From Ailanthus altissimus (lineage: Eukaryota > Streptophyta > Magnoliopsida > Sapindales > Simaroubaceae), in assembly GCA_946807835.1 (NCBI GenBank), contig OX327701.1, forward strand, positions 10,558,501 through 10,622,500: DNA of 64,000 nucleotides, read 5' to 3'. Made by a program: the position numbers and the translations under genes. This document shows, piece by piece, positions 10,916 to 21,562 of the stretch. A model generated the notes under the pieces. It was given only the letters and a program-made list of their open reading frames with translations. It searched no databases and was not told where the DNA came from. Positions within the stretch are counted from its first letter, which is position 1. Each line of letters starts with the position of its first letter.

Positions 10916-12147
10916 TATTGGGGATAAAAAAAATAGTGACACTAAACCCAGCCATGTAAAGCCTATTCCAACACTTGGGCCCTATGTCTCCTAGATACCC
11001 GGCCTAGGAAAGACTATCTTAGTGGGATTGAGCCCAGGCTAGGACACTTGGGCCTCCATAACTTGGCTCAAAAAACTTATGAAGTAGGACCCAAGCTTGC
11101 CACATGCCTCCATTCAGCTGTGATGAATGGGAACATGTTACCTAAACTCAGGCACTTACCATATCAACATGGACCCACTGGTAGTGCCCAGTCAGCACAT
11201 GAAGAGTACCTCAGCTATCTAATCTAGAGATGAGGTTAGGTGAAAAACATCTAAAGGCTTAATAGGCAAGTGCCACATCAGCCTTGGCAAGTATATGTCA
11301 TATCACCAACAAGGTCCAATAAAGGAGCACTTGGGTGCCACCTCAATTAGCTATTAGACCTAGGGGATAAGATGAGAGAAAAAATCCTCCATGAGCAAAT
11401 CACTGAATTCCACATCAATAATGCTCAGTAACCAAATCCCAACTGAGGCCACTGACACTAATCACAGAGGTTGTCTATGGTAGGTGAACAGTGTTAACAC
11501 TATTCACACTAGGTACAGAGGGGACATAGTTAGAAACCCTTCAAAAGCAGCCAGTCAGATTATACCTAATACTCCAGATTTCAAGAAAGACTAAAATGAC
11601 TCATGTGTCCCTTCAAGTGTAAATCTAAAAAATGCCCCTTATGACAGGGACAATCCACTACTAGTAGTTTTTCGCTTGTTGCCTTTGAGGGGAACTCTCT
11701 AGTCAGCACCCTCCAGGCTCAAGATAAGTCTCCAAAATGCAAAGAAAAATGGATGTTTGGTATTTTCAAAATTAAAACTTTCTTTCTAGTGAACTAAATT
11801 CTCCCATTTCTCTCTAGTTTTCTTCACTTTCTCTAGGGAAGTTAACTATATAGAACCATTTTCTAGAGTATTTTGCTTGGTTTGAGCATCAAAGGGCTAT
11901 CGCCAGTAACCTTATTGGCGCCTGCCCCTGACCCCTTTTTGTATTATGTTTCTCAAGTCCCCTCAGGCTCATTCAGTCATTCTTACTACAGTTTGGAGTT
12001 TAGCCACCTCTCAACACCATTTCAGACATCTATCACCAGCCCAACCATTATCTTGGCCCTTAGAAATTAGAGGCCTAAAAGCTCAAACTTCCTCATCATC
12101 CTTCACACTCAAACTCGAAAGTTAGGGGCCGAGCTTTACCCCCAACA
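10916..12147 (+). mobile_element. Gypsy 5' LTR
   Basis: Starts TATTGGGG (decayed from TGTTGGGG, which is preserved in the reversed copy ending at 4115) and ends CCCCCAACA at 12147, directly before a TGGCGCC primer-binding site. Length is 1232 bp. The first part is relatively GC-rich with repeated CACTTGGGCC and GGCCTAGG words. The matching 3' LTR is not in the window to the right, so the element is truncated. Confidence 0.75.
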
Positions 12148-12149
12148 TC

Positions 12150-12166
12150 TGGCGCCATCTGTGGGA
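12150..12166 (+). promoter_or_regulatory. Gypsy primer-binding site
   Basis: TGGCGCCATCTGTGGGA lies two bases after the LTR end. This TGGCGCC...TGTGGGA form is typical of non-chromovirus (Tat-type) plant gypsy elements. It fixes the 5' LTR boundary and the + orientation. Confidence 0.8.
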
Positions 12167-12238
12167 AGCTAAGAAAAGCTTTATTTTTAGACATTACACC
12201 AAGTCCAACTGGCCAAGGGTGTGTATAAACCTTTCAAC

Positions 12239-14080
12239 ATGTCCGAAATGTCAAGAGATATTGGTGACGTGCTTAAAAACCCACTAGTTGATAGAGTGGC
12301 TGAAGATTCAGGGGAACCTGTGTAGAGGATTCTCAGACAAGCTCAAGGTCATCTCATGGGTGCCTGATAGAGACGCTTCAGTTACTTGAAAGCAGTTTGA
12401 AAATTTACTGAAGAGCTATGCCGTACAATGACTAGTGTCACCAGAGGTTAGAGAATGACTGAGAAAGAGATCTATGGGCTAACTCAGGTCGTCTCTGCCC
12501 GTTCTCACCCTAAGCAGTTCATGACCCACTATTCCCGATAGCCTAGGCAGAGTGGACATACAAGCAAGAGCAAATTGGTGTCTCATACCCATAGAGAGCT
12601 TCAAAGAGAACTTCACTTTACTGCTGAAAGTAGATCCAAAAATGCAAGGGAAAAGGGCTTAAAGCAACCTTTTGTGAGTGACCTTCAGAACTCCCTCAAG
12701 GCCAAGCACCAGGCTTTCAAGGAAACAGAAGATATCGAGGTGAGTACCACCACGGCCAAGCTCCTAATGAAGGTTAACAAGCTCTAATGAGACCTGGAAG
12801 ACATTCGCTAAGCAAATGATGTTATCCCTAGTTCTGTCCCAGTAGTGGAGGCTTAGTCCCCATTTATAGAAGGAATCAAGTGTACACAGTTGCCTCTAAA
12901 GTTTAAGATACTATAGATAGCCAATTATGAAGGAAAAACTGACCCAACAGCTTACTTGAAACTCTACCGAGACCATATGTTGATCCAGGGAGTGGAAGAA
13001 GATGTTGTGTGTCCCTTGTTTCCTCACATTTTGTGTGAAACAACTCGAGCTTGGTTTCGAAACTTAAAGCTAGAGTCTGTGAGTAGCTTTTATTAGCTAG
13101 CGGAAGCTTTTATGTTTCAATTCTAGTATGCGTATAACAGACCTAAGGATCCTTCTACATTGATGTATGTGAGACAATGAGTATGAGCTCTCAAAGAATT
13201 TGTAGAGGGATTTCACAAGGAAGTTACCGACATGGGTATTTTTAGTGCGAAAGAGACTTATTAACTTCTAAAAGAATATCAGGCTTGGGAAGCTGTGGTT
13301 TGCTTTTTAAGAGTTTGAACCAAAGACCTATGGTGAGGCCTACGTCAGAGCCCTAAAGTAGATCGAGATAGATGAGAAGTCACTGATGAAGAGGTAAGAA
13401 AAAAGAGAAGACAGTTTATAGCCCAAAGAAAGACTCAGGAGAACTGAGCCTGTACTCGTGCATCGGTCCTCACCAAGGAAGCTATGCCCCATGGAGCATT
13501 AAGCCGCCATGAGGCTACTTCCCTTGCTACTCAAGCCCAGCCAGTTGAGCTCGCAGTAGAGTCTGAAGGTCTCACAATTCTAATCCTATAGCCCCTTGAA
13601 CACATCGCGAGAAAATATCTTTTTTGTTATTCGGAACAAGGGGTGGAGATCTCACAATTCTAATCCTATGGCCCCACGCATGAAGAACAGCCCAGATCAA
13701 AGGAGAAAATAGAAGTACTATAATTTTTATAAGGGGTATTGCCACAACACTGTTGATTTCTTCAAGTTGATGAAGAAGATTAAGGCCCTGATCAGAAATA
13801 GCCTATTAAAGAAGTTTCTCACTGAGGTGAGAAATGCTCAGCACGAGTTAAGCACTGAGCAAAGAAGCATACTTGAGGGTAAAAGAAGAGCTTCTAAAGT
13901 CAATGTAATCTCAAGAGGTTCTAATAGGGTAGAAACCTTTAAGAGGGTAGTGAGGAATTATACCCACGAGACTAGAGGGGATATTGTAGAGGGAATATCG
14001 ATACATGTTAACCACCTAGCCCCTCATGAGCCAATTCTCCAGTATACTCCGATTGTGTTCACCGAGAAAGATTATTAAGG
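12239..14080 (+). pseudogene. Gypsy gag (decayed)
   Basis: The likely start is ATG at 12239. The retrotransposon Gag core is recognisable around 12880-13140: a decayed 'lP.KFK' block, then DPTAYLKLYRDHM, then CPLFPHILCETTRAWFRNL and the SFY.LAEAFMFQF block. A later open stretch (13767-14078) corresponds to the basic C-terminal part with HETRGDI- and INHL-like words of Tat-type gag. More than ten stop codons and several frameshifts interrupt it, so no Gag could be made. In function, Gag forms the retrotransposon particle. Confidence 0.65.
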
Positions 14081-15190
14081 AGTTGTGTTTCCCCGTGATG
14101 ATGCTCTTATAATCACACTAAAGATAGGCACCAATGAGGTTGCCCATATGAGGTAGATACAGGGAGCTAAGTAGAGGTGATCTACAAAGATGCACTTAAC
14201 AGAATGGGGATTAAGTCCCCTAAGCTGTGGCATATCTCTATTCCCTTGATGAGATTCACTAGGGATAGTGTATTGCCCCTCGAATCCATCACCATTCCTG
14301 TCTCCATTGGTAGTGCTCCAAACTTTGTGATTCGTATGATTAACTTTTGGTTGTAAACCAACTAAGCACCTATAATGTGATTTTAGGTCGGCCTTTTTAG
14401 ATGGCCACTCAAGCTGTTATCTCTATGTATCACTTAGCTATGAAGGTTTTAATCAATTAGGAGGTTGCCATTGTGAAAGTGACCAGTTAGAAGCTAGGAG
14501 TTGCTATACCACTGTTGTGAAACTAAGCTATCAGATAGCCACACTGGACCCGAGGGAGAAGAATGAGGAAAAGATGGGCGAGCCTACTGAGGAGCACACC
14601 TCAGTCTCAATTTCTTTGAGTGATCCGAGTAAGACTATCAAAATAGGCTCTTTCATTGCTTGAGGAGATTAGAGGGTCTTTAGTCATCTTTCTTAGGGAG
14701 TACTCAGATGTTTTCGCTTGGTCACACGAGGACATGCCTAGAATTGACCCAAGGTTGGAGTGCCATAGACTAAATATGGATCCTAACTACAAGCCAGTCA
14801 AATAGAAGAGAAGATCTTTTATCTAGGAGAGGTATGAGCCTATTGAAGCTGAGGTAGATAAACTACTCAATGCTGGCTTCAGTCGAGAGGCTCAGTACCT
14901 AGAGTGGGTTTCAAATGTTATGCTAATGAAGAAGGCAAATGGGAAATAGCGTATGTGCGTAGACTTCACTAACCTCAACAAGGCATATCCTAAGAATAAC
15001 TTTCCTCTGCCTAGGATAGATCAATTAATTGACTCAACCTTTGAGCATGAGCTCCTCAGCTTCATAGACGCCTTCTCAGTCTACAACCAAATCAGAATGT
15101 ATAGCTTAGATAAGGTTTGTATTATTACAAGGCAATTCCTTTTGGGTTGAAGACTACTTTGTAAAATTACTGGTCAGTTTGGACTGATTA
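14081..15190 (+). pseudogene. Gypsy protease-RT (truncated)
   Basis: The protease tail is suggested at 14370-14400 by the VILGRP block. The RT region starts near 14690 (DVFAW, then 'M..I...' linker). The clearest part is 14953-15150: VDFTNLNKAYPKNNFPLPRI followed by the ELLSFIDAFSVYNQI block, matching RT motifs that precede the catalytic YxDD. A frameshift follows, with YKAIPFGLK in the next frame, and similarity stops about 15185. No YxDD, RNase H or integrase is present. Next to it, an antisense pararetrovirus RT begins. Confidence 0.7.
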
Positions 15191-15199
15191 TGCCATTAC

Positions 15200-17609
15200 A
15201 TCACGGATCCATGTTACAATTTCTACCATATAGAATTCTATGGCAATAGAGTAGAGTTGGAGAAGGTACTACAAGAAATGTAATACTTTAATAGACCAAG
15301 GTTTCAAGGGTTTTATATTGAATAGAGTCATGAAAGGGTATTTAGGATGGATTCCCATTCCACCTAAGGTGAATAAACATGTGGATCTTATTACTTTGGA
15401 TTAGTATTCAAACATCAGATTGACAACTTTTTGGCGAAGTATTTGGTTTAGGACGAGGTTTGGTAATTCAGGCGGATAAATAGGAATATGAAGACTAATG
15501 ATAGGGTTTATCATGAAGAGGTAGGAGATTGTGTTGACTGGTTTGTTGGGATGTTTATGTGGCCTTGAGAAGCAATTTACAAGAATGTTGTCTGCCCTTT
15601 TTAAATGCTTGACATCGAAAGAGTATGTGGTGAACCATTGTTGCTATCAAAGAAGTTAATTGTGAGGGATCCTTATTTGTTTGAATTCCATCATATATGG
15701 GAAGGCTTACATGTTTATTTCAACAAGGAAATGCTGGCTTATTAAATGAAATTAGAATTTTCAATTCCTCTTTTTACTGCTAAAATCTCTTTGAAGGAAG
15801 AATGATAGTGGACTTCAGATTATTTGAAGCTTCTATTTTTGTATCCACAAATATTTCTAATCCTATTTTGTTCTTTAAAAAGAAAGGCTCCCCAATGAAG
15901 ATCACTTGCATCTGTTTGTAAGATCCCCATTCCCTTTGTTGGAATGTTAAATGGAGGGGGTGGGTGAAGCTTTTACTTTGAGGGATCTGATGGTTTCTCT
16001 GTGAATTGTTTTCCAGTTTGGTGGATTTTTCTTTAGTATTTGTTGGAGAGGTTTAGTGTACTGGGACAGGTTCTGATGTATTCTGACATGTAGTTAACAA
16101 TTCCAATGAATCGTTGAACTTCTTTTTTTTTTAAGGTTTTCACTTAGGAATTTGGTTAATTTACTGACAAGGTAAGGCTGTAGGGAGTATTTTTCATCTT
16201 GGATATGCATCCCTAGAAAATTAATTTCTATTACACCAATTTGCATTTTCCTGGGGGATAATATAATGCCATATTGTATCAGGAGTTAGCCAAACAAGTT
16301 TAACAAAGTTTTATGGTCAAAGTCGTGGTCAATTTCTATTACATCAATGTAGATAAGGGCATTATTAAGAATAGGTTCAAAGATTTTGACCACGACTTTT
16401 TGGAAAATGATAATGTTGGTTTTAAATCAAAGGGCATAACCCTCTATTGGTAGTGGTGATTAAGAATACAGAAAGCTATTTTCAGTATGTCTTTTGGAAG
16501 AATACCTAATTGCCAAAATCTTGCCTTTAGATCAAATTTGGAAAAGATTTTTGTATTGGCAAGGTTTACAAAAAAGGTTTTTTTATTGGGCAGTGGGAAT
16601 TTGTCATCTTGAAGGAACAAATTCAAAGGTTGGTAATTGATTACTAGCCTTAATTTTCCTCGAGCATGCTTACTATACTTGTTTATGTAGAAAGCTTGAT
16701 ATACCCATTGGGACTTAGTTGGCTTTATGAGTTCCTCATTGAGGAGTTGGATTAATTCTTGGGTGGCCATTTCATAGTGATATGGGTTTATTTCAGGATG
16801 GCTTACTTTTATAGGATTGATGTCTTCATTTTTCTTAAAAGGTAATGCAATGAAAATGTCTGAGTTTTTCCATAAAGGATTATTGCATTTTCTTAAAAAA
16901 AAAAACTCAGACTGGGATTCTATAGCAGAATTCTGTTTGATTCGTTTTGCTATGTCCTATAATGATTCTGCTAAGAAAAAGTTAGGAATTTTGGTCCATG
17001 AAAGAAAGTTACCTTTATATTGCAAACCATTGGCTTTTAGGACAACTTTCTTCTAGAGCAAACTTTGGATGACATCAAAAACTATGACAATGTCTTTACC
17101 TAGTAATTCAAAGGTAAGGAGTTTATAGGTTATGATTAGACCTAGGAAGAATGTGAGATGGATTGGTTTATGATTGGCTACTTTGAAAAATAGGTGATAG
17201 GGTTTTCCACATGTAGTCTGGTAAAAATTTTGGGTTGATGATTGAGGTTACTGCTCTAGTGTCAAGAAGACCTGAAATAGAAATTAGTTTATCATACTTG
17301 GAGATCAGGATCTTTAGCTCGATCATGGGGACTGTTAAGGCAAAAAAACTGACTACTTGGATGTTATATTAAGATGAATAAGAAAATAATTCATTATCAA
17401 CTGCAAGATTGTTAATTCATCAAGCTCAAATTGCTCTGAAAGGATGGACTCAACATCATTATCATGGTCTTCTAAGGGTACTGAGGCTAAGATCTATTTG
17501 AGGACTTCGGTCTTGTCTTTGCGAGGGTAATTCTTTGCAAATTGACCTTTCTTGTTGCAGAGGAAACAACAAATTGTCTTTTTTAGAGTGGGCTTTTCTT
17601 AAAAAAAAA
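15200..17609 (-). pseudogene. Endogenous pararetrovirus (Caulimoviridae) remnant
   Basis: Read on the minus strand, the caulimovirid order is present: coat-protein-type zinc finger (about 17575-17525), aspartic protease (about 17330-17250), reverse transcriptase (16770 to about 16150) and RNase H (about 15925-15580). The RT has NKYSKHARGK-, LVINYQPLN- and FSKFDLKARFWQ-type words; the paired-proline K and 'FLGM' tail motifs lie near 16220. Key residues are damaged: the protease DTGA reads DTRA, the RT YIDD at 16351-16340 reads YIDV, and the zinc finger has lost its H and last C. Many stops break all frames. Movement-protein and 5' regions are missing. It abuts the gypsy RT truncation point, so it may be an integration or rearrangement junction. 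The genus cannot be assigned. Confidence 0.75.
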
Positions 17610-17707
17610 AAGCTTATACTTCTCATTTGGTACTTGGGCCAAGGTGGTTATTATTGGTAAGCTTATACTTCTCATTTGGTACTTGGGCCAAGGTGGTAAG
17701 TGGTTAT
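17610..17707 (+). repeat. 49-bp tandem duplication
   Basis: AAGCTTATACTTCTCATTTG begins at 17610 and again at 17659, each followed by GTACTTGGGCCAAGGTGG and TTATTATTGGT. The second copy has an extra TAAGTGG before TTATTATTGGT. The copies are otherwise identical, so the duplication is recent compared with the decayed flanks. It lies at the junction between the pararetrovirus remnant and the copia LTR fragment. Confidence 0.85.
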
Positions 17708-17969
17708 TATTGGTCTAAAGACCAAACCCAATTTTATTAAAATAAATTTTAATTAAATAAGCTTTTACTTTATAATATTAGTTATTAGAGTATAGCCATT
17801 AGCTTTTAGTAGAATAGCGTGAGATTAATTTAAAAGAATTGGTGTATTATGAGATAATAAGGATTAGGCCTTTTAAGTTAGAGTTAGGAAGACCATAGGT
17901 CTTGCAGTCCCTCTACTAGCTCAAATTCTAATTTCCTAATTCTAATCAAATTCTAAATACCAAGAGAGA

Positions 17970-18006
<37 letters not shown>

Positions 18007-18335
18007 TATGTAATAAGAAACGAGACCACAACCATACAGAAAAAAAATTCTTTTACGCATTCTTATGTGAAAAAAGAATTTAATTAATACCATTCTATCA
18101 GATTTGGGTATAGGTATTAGTGGTTTTAGAGATTAAGGAAGATTCATACGCCCACACTCGTTGAGTTTGAAGATTGAGGATAGTAGAAAAGATTGTAGCC
18201 AGTCAATTCAAGATCTGCTATAACGAAAAATTGAGGTAATATTTTATCCTTATACATGTAATTATAAACAAGACGATCTGACTTTCACTGCATTTATTTT
18301 TGTTAAATAAAATTTATTTTTTTATTTACATAACA
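17700..18335 (+). mobile_element. Copia LTR fragment (family of 54922-63046)
   Basis: Forward-oriented 3' part of the LTR whose full copies lie antisense at 54922-56330 and 61692-63046. Matching blocks are TTGGTCTAAAGACCAAACC, the TATATA-rich promoter region, a TTGAGTTTGAAGATT block, AATTGAGGTAAT, CCTTATACATGTAATTA and the terminal ...AACA at 18335. The first ~770 bp of the LTR are missing. It ends about 370 bp upstream of the eL30 TATA box, so its own TATA region could add a promoter in the same direction. Confidence 0.7.
17972..18002. repeat. (TA)n microsatellite
   Basis: About 15 uninterrupted TA dinucleotides within the copia LTR fragment, at the place where the homologous LTRs have TATATATAGG promoter sequence. 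Confidence 0.9.
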
Positions 18336-18681
18336 ACAAATGTTAGGTAGAAGGAAGCCCGATTTTTAGAATATTAACATTCATTCCACCTTTAAATTAA
18401 GAATTTAATAAACAGCTAATATATTTTCATAAAAACATTTATGTAGAACTAATATTTAACCTACTTTCGTACCATCACAATTCAATAGTTTTTCAATAAT
18501 CATAATAAAATATTTAACCTAATTTTAAAAAATAAATATTATTGTAATTTAAATCAAAATAATCGAATTAAAATTGACGTCCAAAAAAGTAGTCTCCGCT
18601 AATCCAGTTTGACGTGACACTACACCTAGCAAGACCAGAATAGGTTATTCTCGCATCCAAACAGAGACCAAACACCCGGAA

Positions 18682-18736
18682 AAACCCTAATCGAAGAAGT
18701 ATATATAAACGAGCTTGAGAGAGCGGATTAGGGTTT
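18682..18736 (+). promoter_or_regulatory. eL30 core promoter with telo-boxes
   Basis: A telo-box AAACCCTAA lies at 18682-18690, a TATA box TATATAAA at 18702-18709, and an inverted telo-box TTAGGGTTT at 18728-18736, near the expected transcription start. Telo-boxes close to the start site are typical of plant ribosomal protein and translation genes, where they support expression in dividing cells. The coding start follows at 18805, giving a 5' leader of roughly 70 bases. Confidence 0.8.
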
Positions 18737-18804
18737 GCTGGCTGTGGTGAGCGCTCGTCTTTCTCTACGCATATTCTCTCGAGTGAAGCACCCGTAAAGC
18801 AACC

Positions 18805-20336
18805 ATGGTGGCAGCCAAGAAGACCAAGAAAACCCACGAGAGCATCAACAACAGGTTGGCTCTTGTCATGAAGAGTGGCAAGTACACTTTGGGTTACAAA
18901 ACTGTCCTTAAATCCCTTAGAAACTCTAAAGGTATTTCTTTTTTCTTATATTAACTCGCGTTTCGTTTTTATTTATTTTGTTTTGCTTTGTTTATGATAA
19001 TATAGATCTTGATCGGACTAGAAATTAGATGTATTAATAAAAAATTTCGGAAATATTTGCGGATAAGTTTTTATCATATGTAAGTGTGAGTAGTGAATTT
19101 TTCTTTTCTGTTTTTTAACTCGTAGATACTCGTAGATATTACGAAGATTAATGGATTTTGCTACCTGATTGATTTATGATAGTATGCTGTAAAACCTTTT
19201 TTGTGTTTTTCAATCTTATGATAACTGTTCGTGTGGATCTGAATCAGCCAATGTCCAATCAGATTTTTAAATTTAATCCATATGCTTGTGCTTTTGTTTT
19301 TATTGTAGCCTTATGTTTGGTGGCTAAGTTGCTTGAATCAGTTTCGACCTTATAATTGTGATGTTCAATTATTGAAGATTTGTGTTATGGACAATATGCT
19401 GAAGAATGACTTTCATTTTTATTTTGCAGGGAAATTGGTCATCATTTCCAACAATTGCCCTCCCCTCAGGAAGTCTGAGATAGAGTATTATGCAATGTTG
19501 GCTAAGGTTGGAGTCCACCACTACAATGGGAGTAAGTTTCTTAACTTGTTCTTTTTATGTAATGTGTTCTTTCATTTTATTTGTTGGATAATGTTTTAAA
19601 TTTGACATAGCTTGTAAACTCAAGCACAATGCTGGTTTTAAATTACATTGCTATGCTATGTCATTGCTTTAGAATAATAAAGCTGGAGTGATTGGTTGAG
19701 ATTTGTCCTTAAATGTATGCAGTGGATAAGCTAGAGTAACTTTGATTAAGTGAGGAGAAACTGTTAGTCCTGCTGTGTAATGCAGATGCAGATGGATTTG
19801 TGATTAGTTCCAACCTGATTTTTTTTTGTTTCGGAATTTTATAGGCCTTGGTCATATTTGATTGATTTGTATTTCAATTAGTTGATCAGTGATATTGATT
19901 TGATTTACTAGTGATGAACTATTTTGTTACATGCAAAGCTGTCTGCTTCTGATGCATATTGTCAATGTAATCTGTGCTAATATGTATAGAATATAACAAA
20001 CTCAGCAGCCTAGTGTAAACTTGTATTGTCTTAAATATGGTGTCTCCACTTCAGCAACTTACATTATAAACAGAGTATCACATTTGCTTGTGTGCAAACA
20101 TTTTCTTAAAAAGATATGCTGTGCTATTATTATATCAGACAATGTAGACTTGGGGACTGCTTGTGGAAAATATTTCAGAGTTTGCTGCCTCAGCATTATT
20201 GATCCAGGTATAATAATTTTCTTATTTCCTTTAAACTGTCTTTTAATGTGACTTAGTCTGTAAGTTGTTAATTGTGATTTTTTGTGTTCTATTAGGTGAC
20301 TCTGATATCATCAAGAGCATGCCCAGTGAGCACTGA
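18805..20336 (+). CDS. RPL30: 60S ribosomal protein L30 (eL30)
   Basis: Encodes eL30, a small protein of the large cytosolic ribosomal subunit. Four exons, all splice sites GT-AG: 18805-18931, 19430-19531, 20139-20207 and 20296-20336. Each intron falls after the first base of a codon (phase 1). Joined length is 339 bases, 112 residues plus stop, the usual plant length. Recognisable segments are [20 protein letters not shown] at the N terminus, [20 protein letters not shown] in exon 2, [13 protein letters not shown] in exon 3 and the acidic DSDIIKS tail in exon 4. Introns are 498, 607 and 88 bp. The start is the first ATG after the TATA box, in ACCATGG context. No disabling change is visible, so it should be functional. 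The extra C in VCCLS (VSCLS in the plant sequences I recall) and the SEH ending are minor variants. Confidence 0.97.
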
Positions 20337-20640
20337 TGAGTGTGCTGTGAACAATAGCAAATTCTTCCTAGGATTGGTCATTTTTCACAAAAAAATTATT
20401 TAGGTTGCAAGCTTTGATTTTGCTTAACAAGAACAATATATTTGAACTCAGAAGCTGCTTTGTAGCCTTTTTTTTATGGGGAGACATAATTTGATATGCT
20501 GCCATGTGCTAAGATGTGTTTGTGAGTTCTTGTGAAGACTTCGTTAAGATGTTTCTGTTAGTTTTTTTGCTTCAATATTTGGCAAGTGTCTGATCTCTTT
20601 CAATAGAGGCGTAGTGGATGCTTATATTGCTTCTAATGCG
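20337..20640 (+). other. eL30 3' UTR and downstream
   Basis: Sequence after the eL30 stop is T-rich with TTTGTG and TTGTTT-type words, as expected for a plant 3' UTR, but I cannot fix the polyadenylation site. No clear AATAAA lies in the first 250 bases. Confidence 0.4.
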
Positions 20641-21485
20641 TCATGAAGCATTGTTTTGGTAGGTTACAGTTATTTGTCAAGAATCAAGTGATTCTGTTGG
20701 ATATATTGCTAGTTTCTGCCAGGGCAGTAAATGCTGTCTTTATGTTTGATCCCAGACCATTCAAAGATCATAGGCTAGATGGATCTCTTGTGGTTTTTGC
20801 CTGTTATCTGTTGTTTCTTCCAACGCTGGTATTAGTGCCCTTAATGACATTTGCATTATATCTAGAAAATCTTGACTGCAGGAGATTAAATTGAAATGAG
20901 GTTGAAATGAAATTGGTCTCTGGGCAGCTGGCTTGACATCTAGTAATTTAGATTTTGCTGGTGAAAAGAGAAGGAAGAATAAACAAAGAGAAAAGAAAAG
21001 GAAATAATAATCACAACAATAAAGAGAAAAAGAGAAAAAGTACCAATTATGTGGAAAGAATTTCCATCACCTTAAGGATAAAATTGTCACCTGACAATAG
21101 AGTTTTGTTTTAGACTTCCTAGTTTTGGTGGTCAGGATATTAAGATGTGATTAGGTAGTTTGATCATTTCGCTACTTCAAGTTAACAAATTGTCAATAAC
21201 GACAAGATTAGGGGTGTTGTTGGGGGAAGGTGAAAAGCTGAGTGATAATCTTGATATTATGACAAAAAAGTGGAACTACATGGATTCCTGGCAAGTCCAT
21301 ACAGTCCAGAGTGATATGCAAATAATTATATGATTATTTCCAACGAGTGTAAATTGCTTTTGGAATACAACCCTATTCACAAGAATAATCAACAACCCCG
21401 TACTTGTGCTTGTGCTTGTTCATGGTGGAAAAGGAAAAGCAAAAGCAAAAGCAATAGCAATTCAAGTTGAATACATGGAAGATAG
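20641..21485. other. Intergenic, no gene recognised
   Basis: An open frame at 20643-20894 has no recognisable domain. A purine-rich GAGAAAAG tract lies at 20960-21040. Nothing else stands out. Confidence 0.4.
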
Positions 21486-21562
21486 ATGGACTCACCATCC
21501 CCATCCTATGCGTCTCACTTGTACGATAACCTTAGCTCGCTTCTCGATCAAGCAGTCCCAAG
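21486..21562 (+). other. Possible orphan first exon
   Basis: An ATG at 21486 opens a frame reading MDSPSPSYASHLYDNLSSLL and a few more residues (DQAVP), ending in a good donor, AAG|GTCAGT, at 21562/21563. The serine- and leucine-rich wording and the donor look more gene-like than the surrounding AT-rich sequence. I do not recognise the protein and see no second exon within the next kilobase. It may be a gene relic or a chance frame. Confidence 0.2.

Noticed and set aside
10944..11540. Relatively GC-rich block as a possible host gene
   Set aside because: No sustained open frame, and the same sequence is present in reverse at 3395-4115; it is LTR sequence.
18681..18736. Interstitial telomere repeat
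   Set aside because: Only single AAACCCTAA and TTAGGGTTT units flank the TATA box; these are telo-box promoter elements, not a telomere array.
20643..20894. 83-codon open frame downstream of eL30
   Set aside because: No recognisable domain, no promoter or splice context; probably chance or 3' flank of eL30.
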